In this document: positions 1-7,729 of the stretch, in pieces
Numbering within the stretch: the first letter of the stretch is position 1
Layout of the letters: each line of letters starts with the position of its first letter
Origin: Candidatus Rokuibacteriota bacterium
GTDB lineage: Bacteria; Methylomirabilota; Methylomirabilia; Rokubacteriales; CSP1-6
Length of the DNA stretch: 34,193 nucleotides
Reading direction: 5' to 3'
Assembly: GCA_003220595.1 (NCBI GenBank)
Contig: QHSZ01000089.1
Coordinates: forward strand, 1-34,193
Program-made: the position numbers and the translations under genes
Notes under the pieces: model-generated
Databases searched by the model: none
What the model was told of the DNA's origin: nothing
The model's input: only the letters and a program-made list of their open reading frames with translations

Positions 1-1
1 G

Positions 2-337
2 GTCCGCGGTGTGGTGATCGACGGCGCGACGCGCGACGCGGCCTTCATCGCGCGCATCGGCTTTCCCACGTTCGTGCGCTACCGCACGCCGCAGGACTCG
101 GTGCCGCGCTGGCGGGTCCAGGATTGGGGCCAGCCGGTCACGCTCGGGGGCGTGCGGGTGAGCCTGGGCGACGTCGTCGTCGCCGACTGGGACGGCGTCG
201 TGGTGGTCCCGCGGCGCGTCGCCCACGAGGTCCTCGCGCGCTGCGAGAAGCTGGTCGCGACGGAGAACAGGGTGCGTACGGCCGTCAGGCGCGGGATGAC
301 ACCGATCGAGGCGTACGAGAAGTTCGGGAGCTTCTAG
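2..337 (+). CDS. RraA-family (4-hydroxy-4-methyl-2-oxoglutarate aldolase-like) protein, 5'-truncated by window edge
   Basis: Frame reads VRGVVIDGATRDAAFIARIGFPTFVRY... typical of the RraA/HMG aldolase family; open to the window start; stop TAG at 335-337. Confidence 0.8.
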   Translation, partial: VRGVVIDGATRDAAFIARIGFPTFVRYRTPQDSVPRWRVQDWGQPVTLGGVRVSLGDVVVADWDGVVVVPRRVAHEVLARCEKLVATENRVRTAVRRGMTPIEAYEKFGSF

Positions 338-342
338 TTGAC

Positions 343-436
343 GTCGGGGGAGCGGCGCCGCTCCCCCCGACACCCCCCACCGGTCACCCGCGGCGGCCCT
401 ACCGGCAAAACCGGTTGCGCGGGCAAAAGCCCGCGC
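343..436. terminator. Hairpin cluster between convergent genes, candidate bidirectional terminator
   Basis: GTCGGGGGAGCGGC/GCCGCTCCCCCCGAC (343-371, one-base bulge); ACCGG-CAAAA-CCGGT (401-415); GCGCGGGC-AAAA-GCCCGCGC (417-436). Confidence 0.55.
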
Positions 437-463
437 TCGAACCGTGGTTAGTCCGACGTGCTC

Positions 464-1879
464 TTAGCGGCCGAGGCGCCGCGCGGGCTTCGCGGTGGCC
501 GCGCGCGCGGGCGCGTCGTCGCGCGCGGTGGCCCCGCCGACCTCGGCCAGGCCCGCCGCCTTCAGCGGTTGGCTGATGTGGTCACGGATCCACTTGGCGT
601 CCCACCACTCGAGCGGCGTCACCGACACGCCGTTCACGAGCACCTCGAAGTGGAGGTGGTCCCCGATCGCGAGCCCCGTGGTCCCGGTGCGCCCGAGCTC
701 CCCGCCCTTCTCGACCGCGTCGCCGACCTTCACCCCCAGGCTCGAGAGGTGCGCATAGAGCGTCTGGAGGCCGAGGCCGTGGTCCACGATCGCGGTGTTG
801 CCGTAGATCGTGAGTGGGCCGGCGAAGACGACCGTGCCCTTGTTCGCGGCTGGCACCGGCGACTGCTTGGTGGACGCGAGGTCGAAGCCGAAGTGCACCT
901 GCGTGTCGATCTGGCGGCCGCCGTAGACGTAGGCGCGCGTCTCGGCGAAGTTCGCGAACACCTTCGTGTTGCGCGGCTGCACGAACGCCCCCTCCCACAG
1001 AGGCTTGTCCGCCGTCGAGGCGGCGAGCCGGCGCTTCTCCTCCTCGGCCTGGCGGCGGAGCTCGCGGTTGATCACGAGGAAGCCTTCGACCAGCGGCTTG
1101 TCCGCCGGGTGCTGCGGCAGGAGCTCGGGGACCTTCACCTGGAGGAACCCGTCTTTGATCTCGATGGTGTCCTTCGGAAAGCGGCGCGGCTTGAACGAGG
1201 CGGGAATGCCGCGCGAGGCGGTGTTGCCCGCCTCGTCCTCACCGGTGATCGTGAGCGGCGCGCCGGGCGTGAAGTCCCAGGGGAGCGCGATCAGGGCGAC
1301 GCGCACCCCCTGCTCGGCGGGGCCCCACGCGAAGCTGGGGAGGGCGAGCTTGCCGGCCGTCACCGTCGAGCGCGAGGCGCCCGTCACCCGGAAGGCGACG
1401 AGCCCGCTCCCGCCGGGCGACAGGTACTGCGTGGCGGCGAGGAGCTCGATCTTCGGCGGCGTGAGGTCCACGGTGACGGGATAGCTCGCGATCGCGCGGT
1501 CGTCGATGCGGAGCGGACGCCAGAAGTCGTCGCGCGCCCACACCTCGAGCGTGGCGGCGCCCTCGCGGAGCCCGCGCGCCGCGCTCTCGATGGTCACGGG
1601 AATCTCGACGCGGCGCCCGAATGCGCCCTCCTGCGTCGCGACGCTGATGGACGTGCCTCCCTGCACGACGCGGAGCTCGACGCGCGCGATGTTCCCGCGT
1701 CGCGCCTCGAGCTTGAGGGTGAGCGTCGTCTTCTGGCCCAGGAACCGCGTCGGCGCGGCGAGGGACTTGACGCCCGGCACCCACTGGCGCCACCCGAGAT
1801 ACGAGATCGGGCCGACGACCGCGAGCAGCAACAGGAGGACGACGAGGGTCCAGATCTTCCCGCGAGATCTTTGCGGCAC
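464..1879 (-). CDS. M23 family zinc metallopeptidase with N-terminal transmembrane segment
   Basis: C-terminal LytM motifs HFGFD and HLHFEV; N-terminal hydrophobic segment IWTLVVLLLLLAVVGPISYLGW. ORF track gives 464..1921; GTG at 1879 is the preferred start because of the promoter context. Confidence 0.88.
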   Translation of the reverse strand: MPQRSRGKIWTLVVLLLLLAVVGPISYLGWRQWVPGVKSLAAPTRFLGQKTTLTLKLEARRGNIARVELRVVQGGTSISVATQEGAFGRRVEIPVTIESAARGLREGAATLEVWARDDFWRPLRIDDRAIASYPVTVDLTPPKIELLAATQYLSPGGSGLVAFRVTGASRSTVTAGKLALPSFAWGPAEQGVRVALIALPWDFTPGAPLTITGEDEAGNTASRGIPASFKPRRFPKDTIEIKDGFLQVKVPELLPQHPADKPLVEGFLVINRELRRQAEEEKRRLAASTADKPLWEGAFVQPRNTKVFANFAETRAYVYGGRQIDTQVHFGFDLASTKQSPVPAANKGTVVFAGPLTIYGNTAIVDHGLGLQTLYAHLSSLGVKVGDAVEKGGELGRTGTTGLAIGDHLHFEVLVNGVSVTPLEWWDAKWIRDHISQPLKAAGLAEVGGATARDDAPARAATAKPARRLGR

Positions 1880-1887
1880 GAGAACGA

Positions 1888-1935
1888 ATGATACCACGCC
1901 GCGTGCTTGACACCCCTGCACGCCCTTCGTAGCAT
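1888..1935. promoter_or_regulatory. Divergent promoter pair for the M23 gene (-) and nuoL (+)
   Basis: Plus: TTGACA 1907-1912, 17-nt spacer, TAGCAT 1930-1935. Minus: extended -10 TGG-TATCAT (complement of 1888-1893). GCGTGC (1901-1906) and GCACGC (1918-1923) flank the plus -35. Confidence 0.6.
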
Positions 1936-1941
1936 GACCCG

Positions 1942-3810
1942 GTGTCCACCGTCTGGCTGATTCCAGCCTTGCCGCTCGCGGGCGCGCTCCTCAACATCTT
2001 TTTCGGCAAGCTCATCGGGCGGCGGGCTCATTGGGTCGCCGTGCCGGCGGTGGCGTGCGCCTTCCTCGCTTCGTGCGTCGCGTTCGCGCGCGTGTGGCAC
2101 GGTGGAAGCTTCACGAGCTCGCTCTTCACGTGGATCGTCGCGGGCGACTTCGAGGCGTCGGTGATCGCGTACGTGGATCCGCTCACGGGCGTCATGCTGC
2201 TCGTCGTCACCGGCGTCGGCGCGCTGATCCACCTCTACTCCGCCGGCTATATGCACGACGACGCCGGGTACGCGCGCTACTTCGCGTACCTGAACCTGTT
2301 CGTCTTCTCGATGGTGATGCTCGTGCTCGCCGGTGATTTTCTCGTGCTCTACGTCTTCTGGGAGGCGGTGGGTCTCTGCTCGTATCTCCTGATCGGGTTC
2401 TGGTACACGCGCCCGGCGGCGGCGCAGGCGGGCAAGAAGGCGTTCATCGTCAACCGCGTCGGCGACTTCGGGTTCGGCCTGGGCATCATGTGGCTCTGGA
2501 CCGCGGTGGGCGCGCTGGACTATCCCACCGTCTTCAAGAGCGTGGCGACCCTCGCCCCGCCGACCGCGACGGGGATCGCGCTGCTCCTCTTCATGGGCGC
2601 GTGCGGCAAGTCGGCGCAGCTCCCGCTCCACACCTGGCTTCCCGATGCGATGGAGGGCCCGACGCCGGTCTCCGCGCTCATCCACGCGGCGACGATGGTG
2701 ACGGCGGGCGTCTACATGGTCGCGCGGAGTCACGCGCTGTTCGAGCGTTCCGGCACGGCTCTCGAGGTCGTCGCGTGGGTCGGCGTCGCCACCGCCGTCT
2801 TCGCCGCGACGATCGGCCTCGTGCAGACCGACATCAAGCGCGTCCTGGCCTACTCAACGGTGAGCCAGCTCGGCTACATGTTCGCGGCGGTGGGCGTCGG
2901 CGCCTACGCCGCGGGCATCTTCCACCTCGTGACGCACGCCTTCTTCAAGGCGCTCCTCTTCCTCGGGGCGGGCAGCGTCATCCACGGCACGGGCGGCGAG
3001 CAGGACCTGCGCCGGATGGGTGGGCTCTCGTCACGGATGGTGACGACGACGATCACGACGACGGTCGGCGGGCTCGGCCTCGCGGGCGTTCCGGGGCTCG
3101 CGGGCTTCTTCTCGAAGGACGAGATCCTCGCCGCGGTCTATCACGCGAACCGCGCGATGTGGGCGCTCTTGCTGCTGGGCGCGTTCTGCACGGCCTTCTA
3201 CACGGGGCGCATGCTCTTTCTCGCGTTCTACAGCGGGCCGCGGATGTCCAAGGAGGCGGCGCACCACGTGCACGAGTCGCCCCCCGTCATGACGCTGCCG
3301 CTCTGGATCCTCGCGCTACTCACGGTGGTGACGGGTGTGGCCCTCGGCGCCCCGTCCGACGCCGGCACGCGCTTCGCCCGCTTCCTGGCGGGCGTGTTTC
3401 CGATCCACGAGGCGCCGCACGGGGGCTCCGTCGCGTTCATGCTGATGGTCCTGTCGGTGGTCGTCGTGGCAGCGGGGATCACGCTCGCGTGGTTCATGTA
3501 CATGTCCACGCCCGTGCGCCCGGAGGCGATCGGCCGGCCCCGCACGCTCGTCCACGCGTTCCTTCTGAACGCGTGGTACGTGGACCGCCTGTACGACGCG
3601 GCGATCGTCCGCCCTCTCCTGGCGCTGTCGGGATACCTGGCGCGCGCCTTCGACCTCGGCCTCATCGATGGGATCGTCAACGGCCTCGGGCGCGCCGTCG
3701 TCGGCTGGGCCGCCGCGCTCCGGCGGGTCCAGACGGGCTACGTGGTGAACTACGCGCTCACGATGCTGGCCGGCGTGGTCCTGTTCCTCGCGTTCTTGCT
3801 GAGCCGATGA
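1942..3810 (+). CDS. nuoL: NADH-quinone oxidoreductase subunit L
   Basis: Motifs FWEAVGLCSYLLIGFW, GKSAQLPLHTWLPDAMEGPTPVSALIHAATMV, PGLAGFFSKDEIL; about 622 aa. Confidence 0.96.
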   Translation: MSTVWLIPALPLAGALLNIFFGKLIGRRAHWVAVPAVACAFLASCVAFARVWHGGSFTSSLFTWIVAGDFEASVIAYVDPLTGVMLLVVTGVGALIHLYSAGYMHDDAGYARYFAYLNLFVFSMVMLVLAGDFLVLYVFWEAVGLCSYLLIGFWYTRPAAAQAGKKAFIVNRVGDFGFGLGIMWLWTAVGALDYPTVFKSVATLAPPTATGIALLLFMGACGKSAQLPLHTWLPDAMEGPTPVSALIHAATMVTAGVYMVARSHALFERSGTALEVVAWVGVATAVFAATIGLVQTDIKRVLAYSTVSQLGYMFAAVGVGAYAAGIFHLVTHAFFKALLFLGAGSVIHGTGGEQDLRRMGGLSSRMVTTTITTTVGGLGLAGVPGLAGFFSKDEILAAVYHANRAMWALLLLGAFCTAFYTGRMLFLAFYSGPRMSKEAAHHVHESPPVMTLPLWILALLTVVTGVALGAPSDAGTRFARFLAGVFPIHEAPHGGSVAFMLMVLSVVVVAAGITLAWFMYMSTPVRPEAIGRPRTLVHAFLLNAWYVDRLYDAAIVRPLLALSGYLARAFDLGLIDGIVNGLGRAVVGWAAALRRVQTGYVVNYALTMLAGVVLFLAFLLSR

Positions 3811-3871
3811 GCGACACGCGCCTGGCTCGGGCCACCCCCGGGTCACGCCGGCCTCGCGGACCCTGCGACGA

Positions 3872-5452
3872 ATGACCGCGCTCCTCAGCGCGGTCACGTT
3901 CGTGCCGATGCTCGGCGGCCTCGCCCTGGTCTTCGTCCCGCGGCGCCGCGCCGGCCTCCTCAAGACCGCGGCACTCCTGATCGCGCTCCTCGTGTTCGCG
4001 CTCTCGCTGCCGCTCTACTTTGGCTTCGACGGCGACTCGGCCGACTTCCAGTTCGAGGAGCAGCGGGTATGGATGCCGACGCTCGGCGTCTCCTACCACG
4101 TGGGCATCGACGGGATCAGCCTCCTGCTCGTGCTGCTCACGACCTTCCTCACCCCCCTCGCGCTGGCCTCCGCCTGGCACGCAATCGAAGACCGACTGAA
4201 GGAGTTCGTGATCACGGTGCTCGTCCTCGAGACGGGGATGCTCGGTGTCTTCGTCAGCCTCGACCTCTTCCTCTTCTACGTCTTCTGGGAGGCGATGCTG
4301 ATCCCGATGTACTTCATCATCGGGGTCTGGGGCGGCGCGAACCGCGTCTACGCGGCCGTGAAGTTCGTGCTCTACACGCTGGCAGGCTCGCTCCTCATGC
4401 TCGTCGCCATCCTGGCGCTGTACTACCGGCACGGCGCCGCGACCGGCGCCTACACCTTCGACCTCGTGACGCTCGCGCGCTGGGTGGTGGCGCCGGGCCT
4501 CGCGCAGGATCTCATGTTCCTCGCCTTTGCGCTCGCGTTCGCGATCAAGGTGCCGCTCTTCCCGTTCCACACGTGGCTGCCGGACGCCCACGTCGAGGCC
4601 CCCACCGCGGGCAGCGTCATCCTGGCGGGCGTCCTGCTGAAGATGGGCACCTACGGGTTCCTGCGCTTCTGCTTGCCCCTGTTCCCCGACGCGAGCCTCG
4701 CCTTCGGCCCGTTCGTCGTCGCGCTGGCCGTCGTCGGGATCGTCTACGGCGCCTGGGTGTCCACCGTCCAGGCGGACGTGAAGAAGCTGGTCGCCTACTC
4801 GAGCGTGAGCCACCTCGGGTTCGTGATGCTCGGGATCTTCACGCTCACCCAGCAGGGGCTCGTCGGCGGCGTCATCCAGATGGTGAACCACGGCCTCTCG
4901 ACGGGCGCCCTCTTCCTCATGGTCGGCATGATCTACGAGCGGCGCCACACCCGCCTCATCGCCGACTTCGGCGGCCTCTGGAAGGTGGTGCCGGCCTTCT
5001 CGGCGCTCTTCTTGATCGTGGTGCTCTCGTCGCTCGGACTGCCTGGTCTCAACGGGTTCGTCGGGGAGTTCCTGATCCTCGTCGGCGCCTTCGGGGTGAG
5101 CCCCTGGCTCGCCGCCGTGGCGACGACGGGCGTCATCTTCGCCGCCGTCTATCTTCTCTGGATGTACCAGCGCGTGATCTTCGGCGAGATCACACACGAG
5201 GAGAACCGTGCCCTCCCCGACCTCTCGCCCCGCGAGTGGGCGATGCTCGTGCCGGTCGTGGTCTTCATCGTCTGGATCGGCGTCTACCCGATGACGTTCA
5301 CGGGCAAGACCGAGGCGACGCTCGAGGCGCTGATCGCCCAGGTGCAGTCGAAGAGCGCCGTCCCGCGAGTCTCCCTCGCCGAACGCGGCCGGGGCGCTCC
5401 GGAGTCAGGCCACCCACCGAGTGCAGCGGTCTGGCGGACCCCGTTACCATGA
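3872..5452 (+). CDS. nuoM: NADH-quinone oxidoreductase subunit M
   Basis: FYVFWEAMLIPMYFIIGVWGG, KVPLFPFHTWLPDAHVEAPTAGSVILAGVLLKMGTYG; stop overlaps the nuoN start (ATGA). Confidence 0.95.
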   Translation: MTALLSAVTFVPMLGGLALVFVPRRRAGLLKTAALLIALLVFALSLPLYFGFDGDSADFQFEEQRVWMPTLGVSYHVGIDGISLLLVLLTTFLTPLALASAWHAIEDRLKEFVITVLVLETGMLGVFVSLDLFLFYVFWEAMLIPMYFIIGVWGGANRVYAAVKFVLYTLAGSLLMLVAILALYYRHGAATGAYTFDLVTLARWVVAPGLAQDLMFLAFALAFAIKVPLFPFHTWLPDAHVEAPTAGSVILAGVLLKMGTYGFLRFCLPLFPDASLAFGPFVVALAVVGIVYGAWVSTVQADVKKLVAYSSVSHLGFVMLGIFTLTQQGLVGGVIQMVNHGLSTGALFLMVGMIYERRHTRLIADFGGLWKVVPAFSALFLIVVLSSLGLPGLNGFVGEFLILVGAFGVSPWLAAVATTGVIFAAVYLLWMYQRVIFGEITHEENRALPDLSPREWAMLVPVVVFIVWIGVYPMTFTGKTEATLEALIAQVQSKSAVPRVSLAERGRGAPESGHPPSAAVWRTPLP

Positions 5453-6903
5453 CGCCCCTCGCGATGCCTCCGGTGGCGATCGGTCCCCTCGCGCCGGTGC
5501 TGATCGTGCTCGGCGCCGCCGGGCTCGTGCTCCTGCTCGACCTCCTGCCGCGGCCGGTCGGGCGCGAGCTCATCGCCACCGTCGCCCTCGCCGGCCTGGT
5601 GGGCGCGCTCCTCGCGACGCTCGCGCGCTGGGGGAAGCCCGGGCGCGCGTTCCAAGACATGCTCGTGCTCGACGACTTCGCGCTCTTCGCCAACGTGGTG
5701 ATCTGCTACGCGGCGGCGCTCGTCGTGATGCTCTCGATCGACTACCTCGGACGGAACGGGCCCGAGACGGGCGAGTACTACGCCCTCGTCCTCTTCTCGA
5801 CCGGCGGCATGATGCTGCTCGCCGCCGCCGGCGATCTCATTGTCCTGTTCCTGGCGCTCGAGCTGATGTCGCTCTCGCTGTACGTGCTCGCCGGACTCTT
5901 CAAGCGCGAGCTTGCCGCGTCCGAGGCCTCGATGAAGTATTTCATCCTCGGCGCCTTCGCCACCTCGTTCCTGCTCTACGGGATCGCGCTGATCTACGGC
6001 GCCACCGGGACGACCAACCTCGACCGGATCGCGGCGGCTGCCGCCGGGCGGGCCCACGACCCGCTCCTCGTCATCGGGCTCGGGCTCCTGCTCGTCGGCT
6101 TCGGCTTCAAGATCTCGTCGGTGCCGTTCCACATGTGGGCGCCCGACGTCTACCAGGGCGCACCGACCAGCGTGACGGCGCTGATCGCGACCGGCTCGAA
6201 AGCGGCGGCGCTCGCGGCGCTGATCCGCGTCCTCGTCACGGCCCTCCGCGGCTCGCAGCCGGACTGGGCCGTGCTGCTCTGGGTCGTCGCGGCGATCACG
6301 ATGACGGTCGGCAACGTGGTCGCGATCGCGCAGTCGAACCTCAAGCGGCTGCTCGCCTACTCGTCGATCGCCCACGTCGGGTACATGCTCATCGGCGTCG
6401 TCGCCGGCGGCAGCGCCGGCCCGGGCGCGGTGCTCTTCTACCTCCTCACGTACGCCTTCACGACGGCGGGGGCGTTCGGCGTGCTCACCCTGTGCGAACG
6501 GGCCCAGGCCGAAGCGGTCGAGGTCGGGGACTACGCGGGGCTCGCGCGGCGCCACCCCGTCCTCGCCGCCGCGCTGGGCCTCTTCCTCCTGTCGCTCGTC
6601 GGCATCCCGCCGCTCGCGGGCTTCGTCGGGAAGTTCTACCTCTTCGCCGCCGCCGTGCGCGCCGGCTACCTCTGGCTCGCCGTCATCGGCGTCGTCAATT
6701 CCGCGCTCGCGGCGTACTACTACCTGCGCGTGGTGGTCTTCATGTACATGCGCGAGCCCGAGGGCGCCGGGGCGCGCCTGGTGCCGTCGTTCGCGGGCGG
6801 CCTCGCGCTGGCGATCGCGCTGATCGGGATCGTGCTGCTCGGCGTGATCCCGGCGCCGTTCGCGGACCTCGCCCAGGCGGCCGTCGCCCCCCTCCTGCGC
6901 TGA
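5449..6903 (+). CDS. nuoN: NADH-quinone oxidoreductase subunit N
   Basis: ELMSLSLYVLAGLFKRELAASEASMKYFILGAFATSFLLYG, FKISSVPFHMWAPDVYQGAPTSVTALIATGSKAAALAAL. Start placed at 5449 in the 4069..6903 ORF (5464 is an alternative). Confidence 0.94.
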   Translation: MTPLAMPPVAIGPLAPVLIVLGAAGLVLLLDLLPRPVGRELIATVALAGLVGALLATLARWGKPGRAFQDMLVLDDFALFANVVICYAAALVVMLSIDYLGRNGPETGEYYALVLFSTGGMMLLAAAGDLIVLFLALELMSLSLYVLAGLFKRELAASEASMKYFILGAFATSFLLYGIALIYGATGTTNLDRIAAAAAGRAHDPLLVIGLGLLLVGFGFKISSVPFHMWAPDVYQGAPTSVTALIATGSKAAALAALIRVLVTALRGSQPDWAVLLWVVAAITMTVGNVVAIAQSNLKRLLAYSSIAHVGYMLIGVVAGGSAGPGAVLFYLLTYAFTTAGAFGVLTLCERAQAEAVEVGDYAGLARRHPVLAAALGLFLLSLVGIPPLAGFVGKFYLFAAAVRAGYLWLAVIGVVNSALAAYYYLRVVVFMYMREPEGAGARLVPSFAGGLALAIALIGIVLLGVIPAPFADLAQAAVAPLLR

Positions 6904-6937
6904 GGCCGCGGGTGCCGCCCGCCGACGTCGCCTGCGC

Positions 6938-7729
6938 GTGAGCCTCCGCCTCCCGCACCGCGGCTGGCTCGTCGACCTCGACGGCACCGTGTACCGCGGC
7001 GAGGCGCTCATCCCGGGCGCCGACGCCGCGATCGCCGAGTTGCGGCGCGCGGGCCGCCGCGTCGCGTTCCTCTCGAACAAGCCGCTCGCCACGCGCGCCG
7101 ACTACGCGGCGAAGCTCACGCGCCTCGGCATCCCGACGTCGGCGGACGACGTGGTCAACTCATCGCTCGTCCTGGCGCGCCACCTGGCGCGGCTCGACGC
7201 CGGCGCGCCCGTCTTCGTGATCGGCGAGCCGCCGCTGGTCGCGGAGCTCCGCGCCCATCACTTCGAGGTGCGCGCCGACCATCGCGTGCGCTGGGTCGTG
7301 ATCGCGTTCGACCGCACCTTTGACTACGCGAAGCTCGACACCGCGCTGCAGGCGGTGCGGGGCGGGGCGCGGCTCATCGCGACCAACCCCGACCGGACGT
7401 GCCCGACCGAGGACGGAGAGATTCCGGACTGCGCCGGCATGATCGCCGCCGTCGAGGCGGTGACGGGTCAGGCCGTCGAGGTCGTGGTCGGCAAGCCCTC
7501 GCCGATCATCCTGGAGGTCGCGCTGAAGCGCCTCGGGGTCGCGCCCGCGGACTGCGTGATCGTCGGCGACCGGATCGAGACGGACATCGTGATGGGCAAG
7601 CGGGGCGGCCTCGCGACGGTGCTCGTCCTCACCGGCATCACGCGTGCGCGCGACCCGCGCATCGCCGAGACCAGCCCCGACCTCGTGCTAGGATCGATCA
7701 GAGAAATTGTGGAGCCTCCGCACCAATGA
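6938..7729 (+). CDS. HAD-IIA family hydrolase (NagD/phosphoglycolate or glycerol-3-phosphate phosphatase-like)
   Basis: LVDLDGTVYRGEALIPGA, FLSNKP, ATNPDRTCPTEDGEIPDCAGMIAAVEAVTG, KPSPIILEVAL, VGDRIETDI; ATGA overlap with glpD. Confidence 0.88.
   Translation: MSLRLPHRGWLVDLDGTVYRGEALIPGADAAIAELRRAGRRVAFLSNKPLATRADYAAKLTRLGIPTSADDVVNSSLVLARHLARLDAGAPVFVIGEPPLVAELRAHHFEVRADHRVRWVVIAFDRTFDYAKLDTALQAVRGGARLIATNPDRTCPTEDGEIPDCAGMIAAVEAVTGQAVEVVVGKPSPIILEVALKRLGVAPADCVIVGDRIETDIVMGKRGGLATVLVLTGITRARDPRIAETSPDLVLGSIREIVEPPHQ

Noticed and set aside
3758-5197. Long antisense ORF (479 aa) opposite nuoM, and many similar long ORFs (458-1891 +, 5284-7092 -, 22074-23918 -, 26470-27888 -, 29272-31374 -)
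   Set aside because: High GC makes antisense and shifted frames open; products are Arg/Glu/His-rich low-complexity strings with no recognisable family, while the opposite frame encodes a clear conserved protein.
7689-7694. TGC-TAGGAT as an internal glpD promoter
   Set aside because: No supporting -35 and it lies in the coding 3' end of the HAD gene that is already translationally coupled to glpD.
7707-7728. TTGTGGAGCCTCCGCACCAA as a Rex operator near the glpD start
   Set aside because: Outer TTG/CAA ends match loosely but the half-sites and spacing do not fit the TTGTGAA-N4-TTCACAA type consensus.
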